Assembly: GCA_050250915.1 (NCBI GenBank)
Contig: JBFWNT010000011.1
Span: 68,368 to 132,367, forward strand
Length of the DNA: 64,000 nt
Direction: 5' to 3'
Origin: Miltoncostaea sp050250915
GTDB taxonomy: Bacteria; Actinomycetota; Thermoleophilia; Miltoncostaeales; Miltoncostaeaceae
The position numbers and the translations under genes are program-made. The notes under the pieces were generated by a model. That model was given only the letters and a program-made list of their open reading frames with translations, ran no database searches and had not been told where the DNA came from. Each line of letters begins with the position of its first letter. The first letter of the stretch is position 1. Positions 7,507 through 15,066 of the stretch are shown here, piece by piece.

Positions 7507-8073
7507 CTAATCGGCCTCCCGGCCCCGCAGCAGCACGGCGGCACCGCGCGACACCACCCAGGTCGCGTCCTCCGAGATGGCGTAGGGGACGGTCATGCGG
7601 ACGGTCGCCTCGCCGGTGCCCGTGGTGAAGGTGCCGCAGCGCCACATGCCGCCGCCGGGCCGCGCGACGCCCAGCGCGTAGACGGCGCCCCGCCCCGCCG
7701 GCAGGCCGCTCACGTCGAGCTCCAGCGCGCGGTTCCCGTGGCCGTCGGGCCCGGCCAGCCGCAGCTCCCCCGACCCGCCGGGCGGCCCGATCGCCGCCGG
7801 CGCCAGGGCCACGGTGGCCTCGGCGTCGAAGCCGCCGCCCGAGCGCAGCAGCGCCCCGGCCGCGAAGGCCATGGCCACGATCACGACGGCGGCCACCGCG
7901 AGCGCCGCCGGCCGGACCGGGCGCCGCCGGGGCGGCGCCGCGGGCCGTGCCCGCCCCTGGGGTGGCGGGGCGGGCACGCTGCGCAGCAGGGCGTCCACCT
8001 CGCGGAGGCGCTCCAGCTCGTCCGGGGGGACGTCGCCGCCGAGGCGGTCGTGAAGGTCGTCGGGCCCGCTCAT
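7507..8073 (-). CDS. Anti-sigma factor (RskA-like), membrane-anchored
   Basis: 188-residue regulator of the coupled ECF sigma factor. The N-terminal helical part (residues 1-40, DDLHDRLGGDVPPDELERL) would bind sigma. A Pro/Arg-rich linker leads to a membrane helix at about residues 56-76 (ALAVAAVVIVAMAFAAGALL), and the outer domain contains ELDVSGLPAGRGAVYALGVA, like the anti-sigma-K domain. No zinc-binding HxxxCxxC motif is present. The ATG overlaps the sigma stop (ATGA). Regulated proteolysis of the outer domain is typical of the family, not shown here. Confidence 0.75.
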   Translation of the reverse strand: MSGPDDLHDRLGGDVPPDELERLREVDALLRSVPAPPPQGRARPAAPPRRRPVRPAALAVAAVVIVAMAFAAGALLRSGGGFDAEATVALAPAAIGPPGGSGELRLAGPDGHGNRALELDVSGLPAGRGAVYALGVARPGGGMWRCGTFTTGTGEATVRMTVPYAISEDATWVVSRGAAVLLRGREAD

Positions 8074-8630
8074 GCCCTCAGCTCCTCCAGCAGGCCGGCC
8101 ATCCGCGCCAGGCCGGCCCGCGTGCGGGTCTTGACGGTTCCGAGCGGCACGTCCAGGTAGCTCGCGATCTCCGACTGCGACAGGTCGCTCCAGTACGCCA
8201 GCTCCAGCACCGCCCGCTCCGGGTCGGGCAGGCGCTCGAGCGCCGCGTCGACCCGCCACGCCCGCCACGCCAGCTCGGCGTCCTCGTGGGGGTCGGCGGC
8301 GGCGTCCGCCTCCTCCGGCAGCTCCGCCGCGTCCACCAGGGGCACGCGCCGGCGGCCCAGCTCGGTGAGCACGGCGTTGCGCGCGACCGCGAACATCCAC
8401 GCCGACGCCCGGCCGCGCTCGGGCCTGAAGCTGCGGGCCGAGCGCCAGACGGCGGCGAAGGTCTCCTGCACCACCTCGTCGGCCCGGCCGGCGTCGCGCA
8501 GCTGGCGCAGGGCGAGGCCGCGCACCGGCCGGGCGAAACGCCCGTACAGGTGCTCGAAGGCCACGCCGTCGCCGGCCGCCGCCATCTGGATGAGCCGCGC
8601 GTCGCTCGCGCCGTCCAGGTCGAACCCGAT
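8070..8630 (-). CDS. ECF sigma factor with probable ATC start
   Basis: RNA polymerase sigma factor with regions 2 and 4. Region 2 includes AFEHLYGRFARPVRGLALRQ and DEVVQETFAAVWRSARSF; region 4 includes LPDPERAVLELAYWSDLSQS and IASYLDVPLGTVKTRTR. The first in-frame ATG (8585) lacks a ribosome-binding site and would cut into conserved region 2.1. In frame, an ATC at 8630 sits 5 nt after a GAGGAGG site, and the resulting GFDLDGASDARLIQMAAAGD matches the usual ECF N-terminus, so I annotate from there. The next in-frame stop lies just upstream. It is SigK-like in its pairing with an RskA-like anti-sigma, and divergent from a cupredoxin gene that is a likely target. Confidence 0.75.
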   Translation of the reverse strand: MGFDLDGASDARLIQMAAAGDGVAFEHLYGRFARPVRGLALRQLRDAGRADEVVQETFAAVWRSARSFRPERGRASAWMFAVARNAVLTELGRRRVPLVDAAELPEEADAAADPHEDAELAWRAWRVDAALERLPDPERAVLELAYWSDLSQSEIASYLDVPLGTVKTRTRAGLARMAGLLEELRA

Positions 8631-8668
8631 GCCGTCCTCCTCTCGGTCAGGTCATACCGCCGCGAGGC

Positions 8669-8705
8669 CCGATCGGATTGCCCGCCCAGCCGGAAAACCG
8701 ATCGG
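8669..8705. promoter_or_regulatory. Pair of CCGATCGG palindromes in a divergent promoter region
   Basis: Two copies of the 8-bp palindrome CCGATCGG (8669-8676 and 8698-8705, 29 bp apart) lie between the ECF sigma gene and the cupredoxin gene. The second directly follows GCCGGAAAA, which could be an ECF -35-like element for the cupredoxin transcript. A role as operator or as promoter parts is inferred from position only. Confidence 0.35.
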
Positions 8706-8755
8706 CGCCGACGCCGGTACCGGACGGCAACGACCCACCTGACGAAGGAGGCGAC

Positions 8756-9241
8756 ATGGTCCACCGGGGTGTCAAGGTGATGCTGGTGGCGGCGCCGGCG
8801 ATGGCGCTCGCCCTGTTCGCGGCCGGCTGCGGAAGCGGGAGTGGCAACGGCTCGGCGAACGGCGGCGGCGCGTACGGCGGCTCGCCCGCGACCACCGCCG
8901 GTGCGGCATCGCCGGCCACGACGGCGGCCGCCGCGGCGGCGGGTGCCGGGGGCACCGACGTCGCCGGGAAGTCGTCGGTCGACGTGACGATGCAGGACGA
9001 CATGTTCGTCCCCAGCGTGCTCACCGGCACACCGGGCCAGACGGTCACGCTGAAGCTCGACAACACCGGCACGCAGGAGCACAACTTCACGCTCGAGTCG
9101 CAGAAGGTCGACACCGACGTGGAGTCCGGGAAGACCGCGACCGTGAAGGTCACGTTCCCGGCGAGCGGCACGCTCCAGTTCTTCTGCGAGTACCACGAGG
9201 CGCTCGGCATGACCGGGTCGCTGCAGGTCCCCGCCTCCTGA
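8756..9241 (+). CDS. Cupredoxin-domain lipoprotein
   Basis: 161-residue exported copper-protein candidate. The signal sequence ends with a lipobox, LFAAGCG (Cys at about residue 25), followed by a Gly/Ser/Ala/Thr-rich linker. The plastocyanin-like domain spans about residues 75-161. Type 1 copper ligands are all present: His in QEHNFTL, then Cys, His and Met in FFCEYHEALGM. An excellent GAAGGAGG site precedes the ATG. It is probably an electron carrier on the outer face of the membrane. Divergent from the ECF sigma/anti-sigma pair, which may control it. Confidence 0.85.
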   Translation: MVHRGVKVMLVAAPAMALALFAAGCGSGSGNGSANGGGAYGGSPATTAGAASPATTAAAAAAGAGGTDVAGKSSVDVTMQDDMFVPSVLTGTPGQTVTLKLDNTGTQEHNFTLESQKVDTDVESGKTATVKVTFPASGTLQFFCEYHEALGMTGSLQVPAS

Positions 9242-9298
9242 ACGAGGCGGGTGGCGGTCGGGGGCCGTCGGGGGCCCCGGCCGCCCCACCCGAGGCCG

Positions 9299-10717
9299 TC
9301 AGCCGGGGGCCGACTCCTCCACCGCCGCGGCGATGAGGCGCACGGCCTCCTCGAATCGGGACGCGTCGGGCCCCGAGTAGTTCAGTCGCAGGAACGCGGC
9401 GGGCGGCTCGGCCGGGAACCACTCGTCCCCGGGCGAGACGCCCACGCCGCGGCGGGCGCAGCGCTCGGCGAGGTCCCCCGCGAAGGCGACCTGAAACCTC
9501 AACCAGAGGTTGAGACCTCCGGCCGGGAGCGGGCCGAGAACCCCGTCGGGAAGCAGGTTCCTGATGTGGCCCACGAGCAGGTCGCGCCGGGCGCGGAGCG
9601 CCTCGCGCGTGCCGCGCAGATGGGCCGCCCGGCCGGGCGCCGTGAGCACGTCCAGGGCCGCGCGCTGCAGCACGGCGCTCACGTAGAGCTCGTCGACGGT
9701 CCGGTCGGCGGCGATCCGGGCCCGCGCCGGGCCGCGCGCCGTGACCCCCGCCACGCGCAGGGCCGGCGACACGCTCTTCGTGATCGACCGGATGTGGACC
9801 ACGTGGCCGTCGCCGTCGCGGGCGGCCACCGGGACGGTGGGCCCGTCGAACGCGAGATCGTGGCCCCAGTCGTCCTCCACCAGGAACGCGCCGTGGGCGC
9901 GGACCACCTCGAGCAGGGCGTCGCCCCGGGCGCGGCTCCAGGTCTCGCCGGAGGGGTTCGCGATGTGGGGCTGGGCGTAGAACAGGCGGGCCCGGGCGGC
10001 GGCGAGGGCCTCGTCCAGGGCGGCGGGCGGCACCGCATCGCCCTCGCGCGCGACGGGCACGATGCGCAGGCCGGCGTGCCGGGCGGCCGCGATCGCGCCC
10101 CAGTAGGTGGGCGACTCCATCACCACCGCGTCGCCGGGGGCGGCGAGGGCGCGGAAGATCGACGACAGCGCGCTCTGCCCGCCGGACACCACCACCGTGT
10201 CGGTGCCCGTGGGTGCCGCCACACCGGTGGGCGTGGCCGCGGCCAGCTCCCGGGCGAACCACTCGCGGAGCTCCGGGATCCCCGCGGGCGGGGGCCGTTC
10301 CACAGCCGCCGCCGACCGCGCCGCCCGCGCCAGCGCCGCGCGGACCGCCCGCGCAGGCAGCAGGTCCTCGGCCGGGTAGCTGCCGTGCAGGTTCACGCCG
10401 TCCTCCGGCGTGGGGCGCAGCGTCCAGCCGTAGGCGCCGGTGTCGGCGCGGGCCGGCCCGAGGGCGGTGGTCTGCCAGCCGAGGTCGACCGGGGCCGCGG
10501 GCCGGGCGTGGCGCACGAAGTTGCCGGCGCCCGGCCGCGTCTCCACCAGCCCCTCGGCCACCAGCCGGGCGATCGCCCGCTGCACGGTCACCGGGCTCAC
10601 CCGCCACCGCCGGGCGATCTCGCGCGTGGACGGCAGTCGTCCCCCCGCCGGGGCCCCGGCCAGCACCTCGGCCACGAGCGCGTCCCGCAGGCGTCCCGGA
10701 CTGCTATCGTTCGTCAT
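9299..10717 (-). CDS. MocR-type GntR/aminotransferase regulator
   Basis: 472-residue PLP-dependent transcription regulator. The N-terminal GntR winged helix (about residues 8-72) includes LPSTREIARRWRVSPVTVQR and AIARLVAEGLVETRPGAGNF. The fold-type I aminotransferase domain follows, with SGGQSALSSIFRALAAPGD, PTYWGAIAAARHAG, EDDWGHDLAFDG and the PLP-lysine region HIRSITKSVSPALRVAG. MocR proteins sense amines or amino acids through PLP. The start overlaps that of the divergent MFS gene (CATG), and the inverted repeats at 10704-10741 are probable operators, so it likely controls itself and the transporter. Confidence 0.88.
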   Translation of the reverse strand: MTNDSSPGRLRDALVAEVLAGAPAGGRLPSTREIARRWRVSPVTVQRAIARLVAEGLVETRPGAGNFVRHARPAAPVDLGWQTTALGPARADTGAYGWTLRPTPEDGVNLHGSYPAEDLLPARAVRAALARAARSAAAVERPPPAGIPELREWFARELAAATPTGVAAPTGTDTVVVSGGQSALSSIFRALAAPGDAVVMESPTYWGAIAAARHAGLRIVPVAREGDAVPPAALDEALAAARARLFYAQPHIANPSGETWSRARGDALLEVVRAHGAFLVEDDWGHDLAFDGPTVPVAARDGDGHVVHIRSITKSVSPALRVAGVTARGPARARIAADRTVDELYVSAVLQRAALDVLTAPGRAAHLRGTREALRARRDLLVGHIRNLLPDGVLGPLPAGGLNLWLRFQVAFAGDLAERCARRGVGVSPGDEWFPAEPPAAFLRLNYSGPDASRFEEAVRLIAAAVEESAPG

Positions 10718-10741
10718 GACGAGTAACGATAGCGCTATCGT
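10704..10741. promoter_or_regulatory. Operator region between MocR and MFS genes
   Basis: Three copies of an 8-bp half-site: CTATCGTT (10704-10711), AACGATAG in reverse orientation (10725-10732) and CTATCGT (10735-10741). The first two flank the 10-bp palindrome CGTCATGACG that contains both start codons. The second and third form the 16-bp perfect palindrome ACGATAGCGCTATCGT (10726-10741). The two starts share CATG (10715-10718), so promoter and operator overlap coding sequence. The MocR product is the obvious candidate binder. Confidence 0.65.
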
Positions 10742-11930
10742 CCTCGGGCGCACAGCGCTTCCGCGTCAGGCGCCGGCGCCGTCCGCCGCGGCGCTCCCGC
10801 GCCTCGCGATCGCCGTCATCCTGGCCGGGGCGGTCGCCGTGTACGCCGCCGCGAACGCGGTGGTGCCGCTGGCCGCCGAGCTGCGCGCGCAGGTGGGGCT
10901 GGGCGCCGGTGGCGCCGGGCCGTTCCTGGCGCCGTTCGCGCTGGGGTTCGGGCTGGGGAGCGTGCTGTGGTTCGCCGGCGCGCGGGCGCGCGCGCCGCGG
11001 ATCCTGCTGCCCGCCGCCCTGGCCGGCACCGCCGCCGCCGGGGTCCTCCTGGTCGCGGCGGGTTCCCTCCCGGTCGCCGCCGGGGGGCGGCTGCTGGCGG
11101 GTGCGTGCGCCGCCGGATACCCGGCGGTCGCCCAGGCGGTGCTGGCGTCGTCGGCCGCGCCCGGGCGGCGGGGTCGCGCGGTCGGCGGCTTCGTGGTCGC
11201 GGTGGTGCTCGGCAGCTTCGGCGGCCAGGCGCTGGCGGGCGGGGCGGCCGCGGTCGTGCCCGCCGACGCGGCGCTCGCCCTGGTCTGCGTCGTCCTGCCC
11301 CTGGCGTGCGCCGCGTCCCTGCCGGCCGTGCTGCCGGCGGTCGCCCCGGCCCCCGCCGCGGGCGGGGCGACGGCGCGGATCGTGCACGAGCAGTGGCCGG
11401 TGCTGACGGTCGCCTTCCTGGCGTTCGGCGCCTACTGGATGCTCCTGGCCCAGCTCCCGGCGGCGGTGCGCGAGGAGCGGTTCGCGCTGAGCGCCGCGGC
11501 GGCGGGCCTGGTGCCGCTCGCCGGGATCCTGGGCGCGTTCGCGGCCCTCGCGACCGGCGCGCTCGCCGATCGCCGCGGCCACCGGATCGCGATGACCGCC
11601 ACCCTCTGCGCCGGCGCCGCCGGGCTCGGGCTGACGATCCCCGCCGGACCGGGGCTCGCGGTGTTCGTGTGCGGCTTCGCCGTCTTCGCCACCGGCTACT
11701 GGGGCTATCTCCCGGTCGCGGCCGCCGAGACGGTGGCGCGCGCCCGGCCCGCTGACCGCCAGGGCGCGGTCATGGCCCTCTACGCCGCCATGTGGAGCGG
11801 CGCGGCCCTCGCCTCGGCGGCGGGGAGCCTCCTCGATTCCTGGACCCACGCGGCGCTGGCCGCGCTCATCGCCTGGGCGGCCGCCGTCGCGGTCGCCGCC
11901 GGCACGTTCACGAAAGGACGGCACGCATGA
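10716..11930 (+). CDS. MFS transporter
   Basis: 404-residue major facilitator with about 12 hydrophobic segments starting at residue 25 (LAIAVILAGAVAVYAAANAV). Typical loop residues are present: the region GSVLWFAGARARAPRILLP between helices 2 and 3, and GALADRRGHRIAM between helices 8 and 9. It belongs with the cyanate/aromatic or sugar-efflux-like MFS group by general appearance only. The start at 10716 gives MTSNDSAIVLG and would produce a leaderless or nearly leaderless mRNA. It overlaps the next small membrane gene (ATGA). Likely substrate: an amine or amino-acid-like ligand sensed by the MocR regulator (inference). Confidence 0.82.
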   Translation: MTSNDSAIVLGRTALPRQAPAPSAAALPRLAIAVILAGAVAVYAAANAVVPLAAELRAQVGLGAGGAGPFLAPFALGFGLGSVLWFAGARARAPRILLPAALAGTAAAGVLLVAAGSLPVAAGGRLLAGACAAGYPAVAQAVLASSAAPGRRGRAVGGFVVAVVLGSFGGQALAGGAAAVVPADAALALVCVVLPLACAASLPAVLPAVAPAPAAGGATARIVHEQWPVLTVAFLAFGAYWMLLAQLPAAVREERFALSAAAAGLVPLAGILGAFAALATGALADRRGHRIAMTATLCAGAAGLGLTIPAGPGLAVFVCGFAVFATGYWGYLPVAAAETVARARPADRQGAVMALYAAMWSGAALASAAGSLLDSWTHAALAALIAWAAAVAVAAGTFTKGRHA

Positions 11931-12265
11931 CCGACCATCTCGCCACCCGGCCGGCCCGGCGCGAGACCCGCGAGGAGACCGTCGCCCGCGTGGTGGCCGA
12001 GCAGGCCCGCCTGGACCCGGCGCCCATCTACACCGCCCGCGCGAAGCGCCGCCTCCGCATCTACCTGGTCGCGATCGTCCCGATCAGCTTCCTGCTGGGC
12101 TGGGCAGCCGGCCTGGCCTTCGGCTGGAGCCCCCTGGAGTGGGCGGGGTTCGGCGTCGGCCTGATCCTGGCCCTCGCGTACATCGGCTACGTGGTGATCA
12201 CCGAGCGCGACGACGGCCGCATCCACGACAACGTGAAGCGGATGGTCGACGGCGACGGGATCTAG
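11927..12265 (+). CDS. Small two-helix membrane protein
   Basis: 112 residues. A basic, charged N-terminal half (TRPARRETREETVARVVAEQ, KRRLRIYLV) is followed by two membrane helices at about residues 46-66 and 72-94, then a short acidic tail. No family recognised. It is translationally coupled to the MFS gene (ATGA), suggesting an accessory role in transport. Its TAG stop shares the four bases CTAG with the stop of the convergent VOC gene. Confidence 0.65.
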   Translation: MTDHLATRPARRETREETVARVVAEQARLDPAPIYTARAKRRLRIYLVAIVPISFLLGWAAGLAFGWSPLEWAGFGVGLILALAYIGYVVITERDDGRIHDNVKRMVDGDGI

Positions 12266-12684
12266 CGCGGCTGGCCGATGCCGATGAGGTTGCCCTCGCT
12301 GTCGCGGAACCAGGCCGCCAGCTCGCCGGTGCCCCCGCGGGACGGATAGTTGCCCTCGACGCGGGCGATGCCGTTCTCGGTCGTGAGGCCGGGGAGGTCG
12401 AACTCCTCGAACACGACACCCCTGCTCCGGAGCTCGGCGACGACGGCCCGGAGGTCGGCGACCTCCCAGCCCATCTGGGTGTGCGTCCCACTCGGCACGC
12501 CCGCCGATGCGAACAGCGCGAAGCGGGTGGGTCCGAGGTCGTAGGCCAGGCCGCCGGGGCGCTCCTCGGAGGGCTCCTGGCCGAGCTTCTCGGCGTACCA
12601 GCGGCGGGCGCGCTCGAGGTCCTGGCAGGGCAGGCGGGTCGCGACCGTGGAACCCGCGAAGACGTTGTCGGCATCGGCGGCCAC
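12262..12684 (-). CDS. VOC-family (glyoxalase/bleomycin-resistance-like) protein
   Basis: About 140 residues from a GTG at 12684, with the paired beta-alpha-beta-beta-beta pattern of VOC proteins: STVATRLPCQDLERARRWYA, EKLGQEP, then FDLPGLTTENGIARVEGNYP and AAWFRDSEGNLIGIGQ. The C-terminal DSEGNLIG motif is characteristic. The frame is open upstream for 24 more codons but without domain character. Metal ligands are not clearly conserved, so a resistance or binding role is as likely as an enzyme. Confidence 0.75.
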   Translation of the reverse strand: MAADADNVFAGSTVATRLPCQDLERARRWYAEKLGQEPSEERPGGLAYDLGPTRFALFASAGVPSGTHTQMGWEVADLRAVVAELRSRGVVFEEFDLPGLTTENGIARVEGNYPSRGGTGELAAWFRDSEGNLIGIGQPR

Positions 12685-12848
12685 GCCACGACGATTCCCG
12701 GCGCGGGCGCGGCGGGAACCTCGGGCGTCGCCGACGCCGGCGACGTCGTGACGCACATGCCGGCCTTCCGGAGGATGGCTCCCGGGACCTGATCGGGCCC
12801 GGGCGATCGTTCGCCGCGACCGGGTTCCCGCGCGGGATCCGCGGCTAG

Positions 12849-12870
12849 TTTCGTGGCGATCGTCACGAAA
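12849..12870. promoter_or_regulatory. TTTCGTG-N8-CACGAAA inverted repeat
   Basis: A 22-bp near-perfect palindrome (20 of 22 positions symmetric) whose arms TTTCGTG and CACGAAA flank GCGATCGT. It ends 22 bp before the preferred ATG of the propeller protein, overlapping where its promoter would lie. Probably an operator; the cognate regulator is not adjacent. Confidence 0.5.
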
Positions 12871-12892
12871 TTCGATGGTGGAGGTGGAGACG

Positions 12893-14086
12893 ATGTCGGT
12901 ACGCGCTCCGTCGTCGCGACGGCTGCTGGTCGGGCTCGCCGCGGCGCTTCTCGGACTGGGGTGCGCGCTCGCGTTCCTGGTGAGCGGTCACGCGGAGGCC
13001 GCCAAGGCCCCCGGGGCATCGAAGTCGCCGCCGGTCCCGACGTTCACGCGTGATGCCGCGTGGCCGAGGGCCCTGCCCAACAACTGGGTGTTCGGCGGCG
13101 CCGACTCGGTCGCGTCGGACACGCACGGCAACATCTGGGTGCTCAGCCGGCCCGCCGGCGTGCCGGCCGCCGAGCTGGCCGCGGGCAAGATCGCCGCGCC
13201 GCCGGTGCTGGAGCTGAACAGGAAGGGCGAGTTCATCCGCGGATGGGGCGGCCCGCAGTGGGTGCAGCCGTGGTTCGCGACCGCGGTCCCGCTGCCGGAC
13301 TACCCGATCGGGACGCCCGCCGAGCACGGCATCACGGTGGACGACCGGGACAACGTCTGGGTCACGGGTAGCGGCCATGTGGTCCTGAAGTTCACGACGG
13401 CCGGGAAGCTGCTGCTCCAGATCGGCACGTTCAACCAGACGGGCGGGAGCAACAGCACGTCGCTGCTCGGCAACCCGACGGACGTCGCGGTCGACACCAG
13501 GCGCCACGAGGTCTACGTCGCCGACGGCTACCTCAACCGCCGCGTCATCGTGTTCGACTCGGAGACCGGGGCGTACAAGCGCCACTGGGGCGCCTACGGC
13601 AACGTGCCGAACGACGACCCGCCGGAGCTGTACGAGACCGGCAAGCCGCTCCCGACGCAGTTCTTCATCGTCCACGGCATCCAGCTCTCGAATGACGGGC
13701 TGCTCTACGTGTCGGACCGCCAGCGCGACCGCATCCAGGTCTTCACGCGCGACGGCACGTTCGTGCGCGAGACCCTCGTCGACCCGGAGGCCCCGGCCGG
13801 CGGCGGCATCACGGAGAAGGGCGTGTTCACCGACCCGCGGGTCGCCGGCGCCGGCTACGGCTCGGTCACCCGGACCGCGTTCTCGTCGGACAAGGCGCAG
13901 ACGTACCTGTACGCGGCGTCCCTCCGCGGCACGGTGTTCATCTTCCGCCGGCGCGACATGACGCAGGTGGGCTCGTTCCCGGCGACGGGGCTGCACCACA
14001 TCGCCTCGGACCCCACCGGGAACATCTTCATCAGCGACGGGCGGGCGCCCCAGAAGTTCACACTCGACCGCCCCGGCAGGAAGTAG
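12893..14086 (+). CDS. Secreted NHL-repeat beta-propeller protein
   Basis: About 397 residues with a signal/anchor at the N-terminus (LLVGLAAALLGLGCALAFLV). The rest consists of NHL-type blades: FGGADSVASDTHGNIWVLSR, HGITVDDRDNVWVTG, NPTDVAVDTRRHEVYVADGY, HGIQLSNDGLLYVSDRQRDR and HHIASDPTGNIFISDGRAPQ. It resembles the six-bladed propellers of peptidyl-alpha-hydroxyglycine lyase-like proteins, but catalysis is unproven. The ATG at 12893 is preceded by GAGGTGGAG and preferred over the ATG at 12875. A perfect 24-bp hairpin follows. The inverted repeat upstream suggests specific regulation. Confidence 0.8.
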   Translation: MSVRAPSSRRLLVGLAAALLGLGCALAFLVSGHAEAAKAPGASKSPPVPTFTRDAAWPRALPNNWVFGGADSVASDTHGNIWVLSRPAGVPAAELAAGKIAAPPVLELNRKGEFIRGWGGPQWVQPWFATAVPLPDYPIGTPAEHGITVDDRDNVWVTGSGHVVLKFTTAGKLLLQIGTFNQTGGSNSTSLLGNPTDVAVDTRRHEVYVADGYLNRRVIVFDSETGAYKRHWGAYGNVPNDDPPELYETGKPLPTQFFIVHGIQLSNDGLLYVSDRQRDRIQVFTRDGTFVRETLVDPEAPAGGGITEKGVFTDPRVAGAGYGSVTRTAFSSDKAQTYLYAASLRGTVFIFRRRDMTQVGSFPATGLHHIASDPTGNIFISDGRAPQKFTLDRPGRK

Positions 14087-14100
14087 CCGGACCGGGCCGG

Positions 14101-14124
14101 CGGGGGCGGCGCGCGCCGCCCCCG
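14101..14124. terminator. Bidirectional terminator hairpin
   Basis: A 24-bp perfect palindrome (arms CGGGGGCGGCGC and its complement) centred between two convergent genes, positioned to end both transcripts. The stem is entirely GC and no U-tract is present. Confidence 0.65.
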
Positions 14125-14131
14125 CCCGGGT

Positions 14132-15010
14132 TCACGGGATCAGGACGACCTTGCCGCGCACGTGGCCGCGCTCGATCTCCTCGTACGCGTCGCGCACGCG
14201 GTCGAGGGGGTAGGTGGCGCTGATCGGCAGGTCCAGGCGGCCGTCGGCGATGCGGGCGGCCAGTTCGGCGATCACCTCGGGGCGGGCGCCGGCGGCGTTG
14301 CCGTCCGTCTTCACGCCGGTCCGGCTGGCGGCGGCGACGTCGATGATGGTGTCGATCCGCCCCGTCGCGACGCCGAGGGCGAGCGCCAGGTCGACGTAGC
14401 CGTCGCCGTGGGTGTCGATGAACGCGTCGACGCCCTCAGGCGCGGCGTTGCGGATCCGCTCCTCCACGCCCTCGCCGTAGGCCACCGGCACCACGCCGTG
14501 CCGGGCGAGCCACTCATGGTTGGGCGCGCTCGCCAGCCCGATCACCCGGGCGCCGCGCGCCACCGCGAGCTGCACGGCCAGCGACCCGACGCCGCCCGCC
14601 GCCCCGGACACCACCACCACGTCACCGTCGCCGGCGCCCACCGCGTCGACCGCGGCCCATGCGGTGGCGCCGACCACGTGGATGGCGCCCGCCTGCTCCC
14701 ACGACAGCGCGTCGGGCTTGCGGACGAGCTGCCCGATCGGCACGGCGACCAGCTCAGCCTGGGAGGAGCGGTCGTCCACCCAGCCCACCACCTCGTCGCC
14801 GGCGGTCCACCCGGTCACGCCCGGACCCGTCTCCTCGACCACCCCGGCCAGGTCGCTCCCCTGCCCGGACGGGAACGTGCTGGGCCACCGCTCCGCGTAG
14901 ACCCCCTCCCGGATCTTCGACTCCCCGGGGTTCGCGCCCGCCGCACGCACCGCCACCAGCACCTCGTCCGGGCCCGGGACCGGCGGGTCCACCTCCCGCA
15001 CCTCGAGCAC
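14132..15010 (-). CDS. Zinc-free alcohol dehydrogenase/quinone oxidoreductase with damaged 5' end
   Basis: NADPH-dependent quinone oxidoreductase-like MDR enzyme. Visible features are VRAAGANPGESKIREGVY, FPSGQGSDLAGVVEETGPGV, the Rossmann motif VVSGAAGGVGSLAVQLA and the C-terminal ERGHVRGKVVLIP. The intact frame begins at a GTG (15010) with VLEVREVDPPVPG. The preceding bases encode VRYDRY in another frame, as expected for the usual family start (MRAVRYDRYGGIDVLEV...). One base appears to be missing near 15019-15022, and the position of the expected ATG (15046-15048) reads AGG after a suitable ribosome-binding site. Either a frameshifted gene, an assembly error, or a shortened protein from GTG. 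Confidence 0.75.
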   Translation of the reverse strand: MLEVREVDPPVPGPDEVLVAVRAAGANPGESKIREGVYAERWPSTFPSGQGSDLAGVVEETGPGVTGWTAGDEVVGWVDDRSSQAELVAVPIGQLVRKPDALSWEQAGAIHVVGATAWAAVDAVGAGDGDVVVVSGAAGGVGSLAVQLAVARGARVIGLASAPNHEWLARHGVVPVAYGEGVEERIRNAAPEGVDAFIDTHGDGYVDLALALGVATGRIDTIIDVAAASRTGVKTDGNAAGARPEVIAELAARIADGRLDLPISATYPLDRVRDAYEEIERGHVRGKVVLIP

Positions 15011-15066
15011 GTCGATTCCGCGTACCGGTCGTACCGCACCGCCCGCCTGGGGTCACCTCTCTGTCG

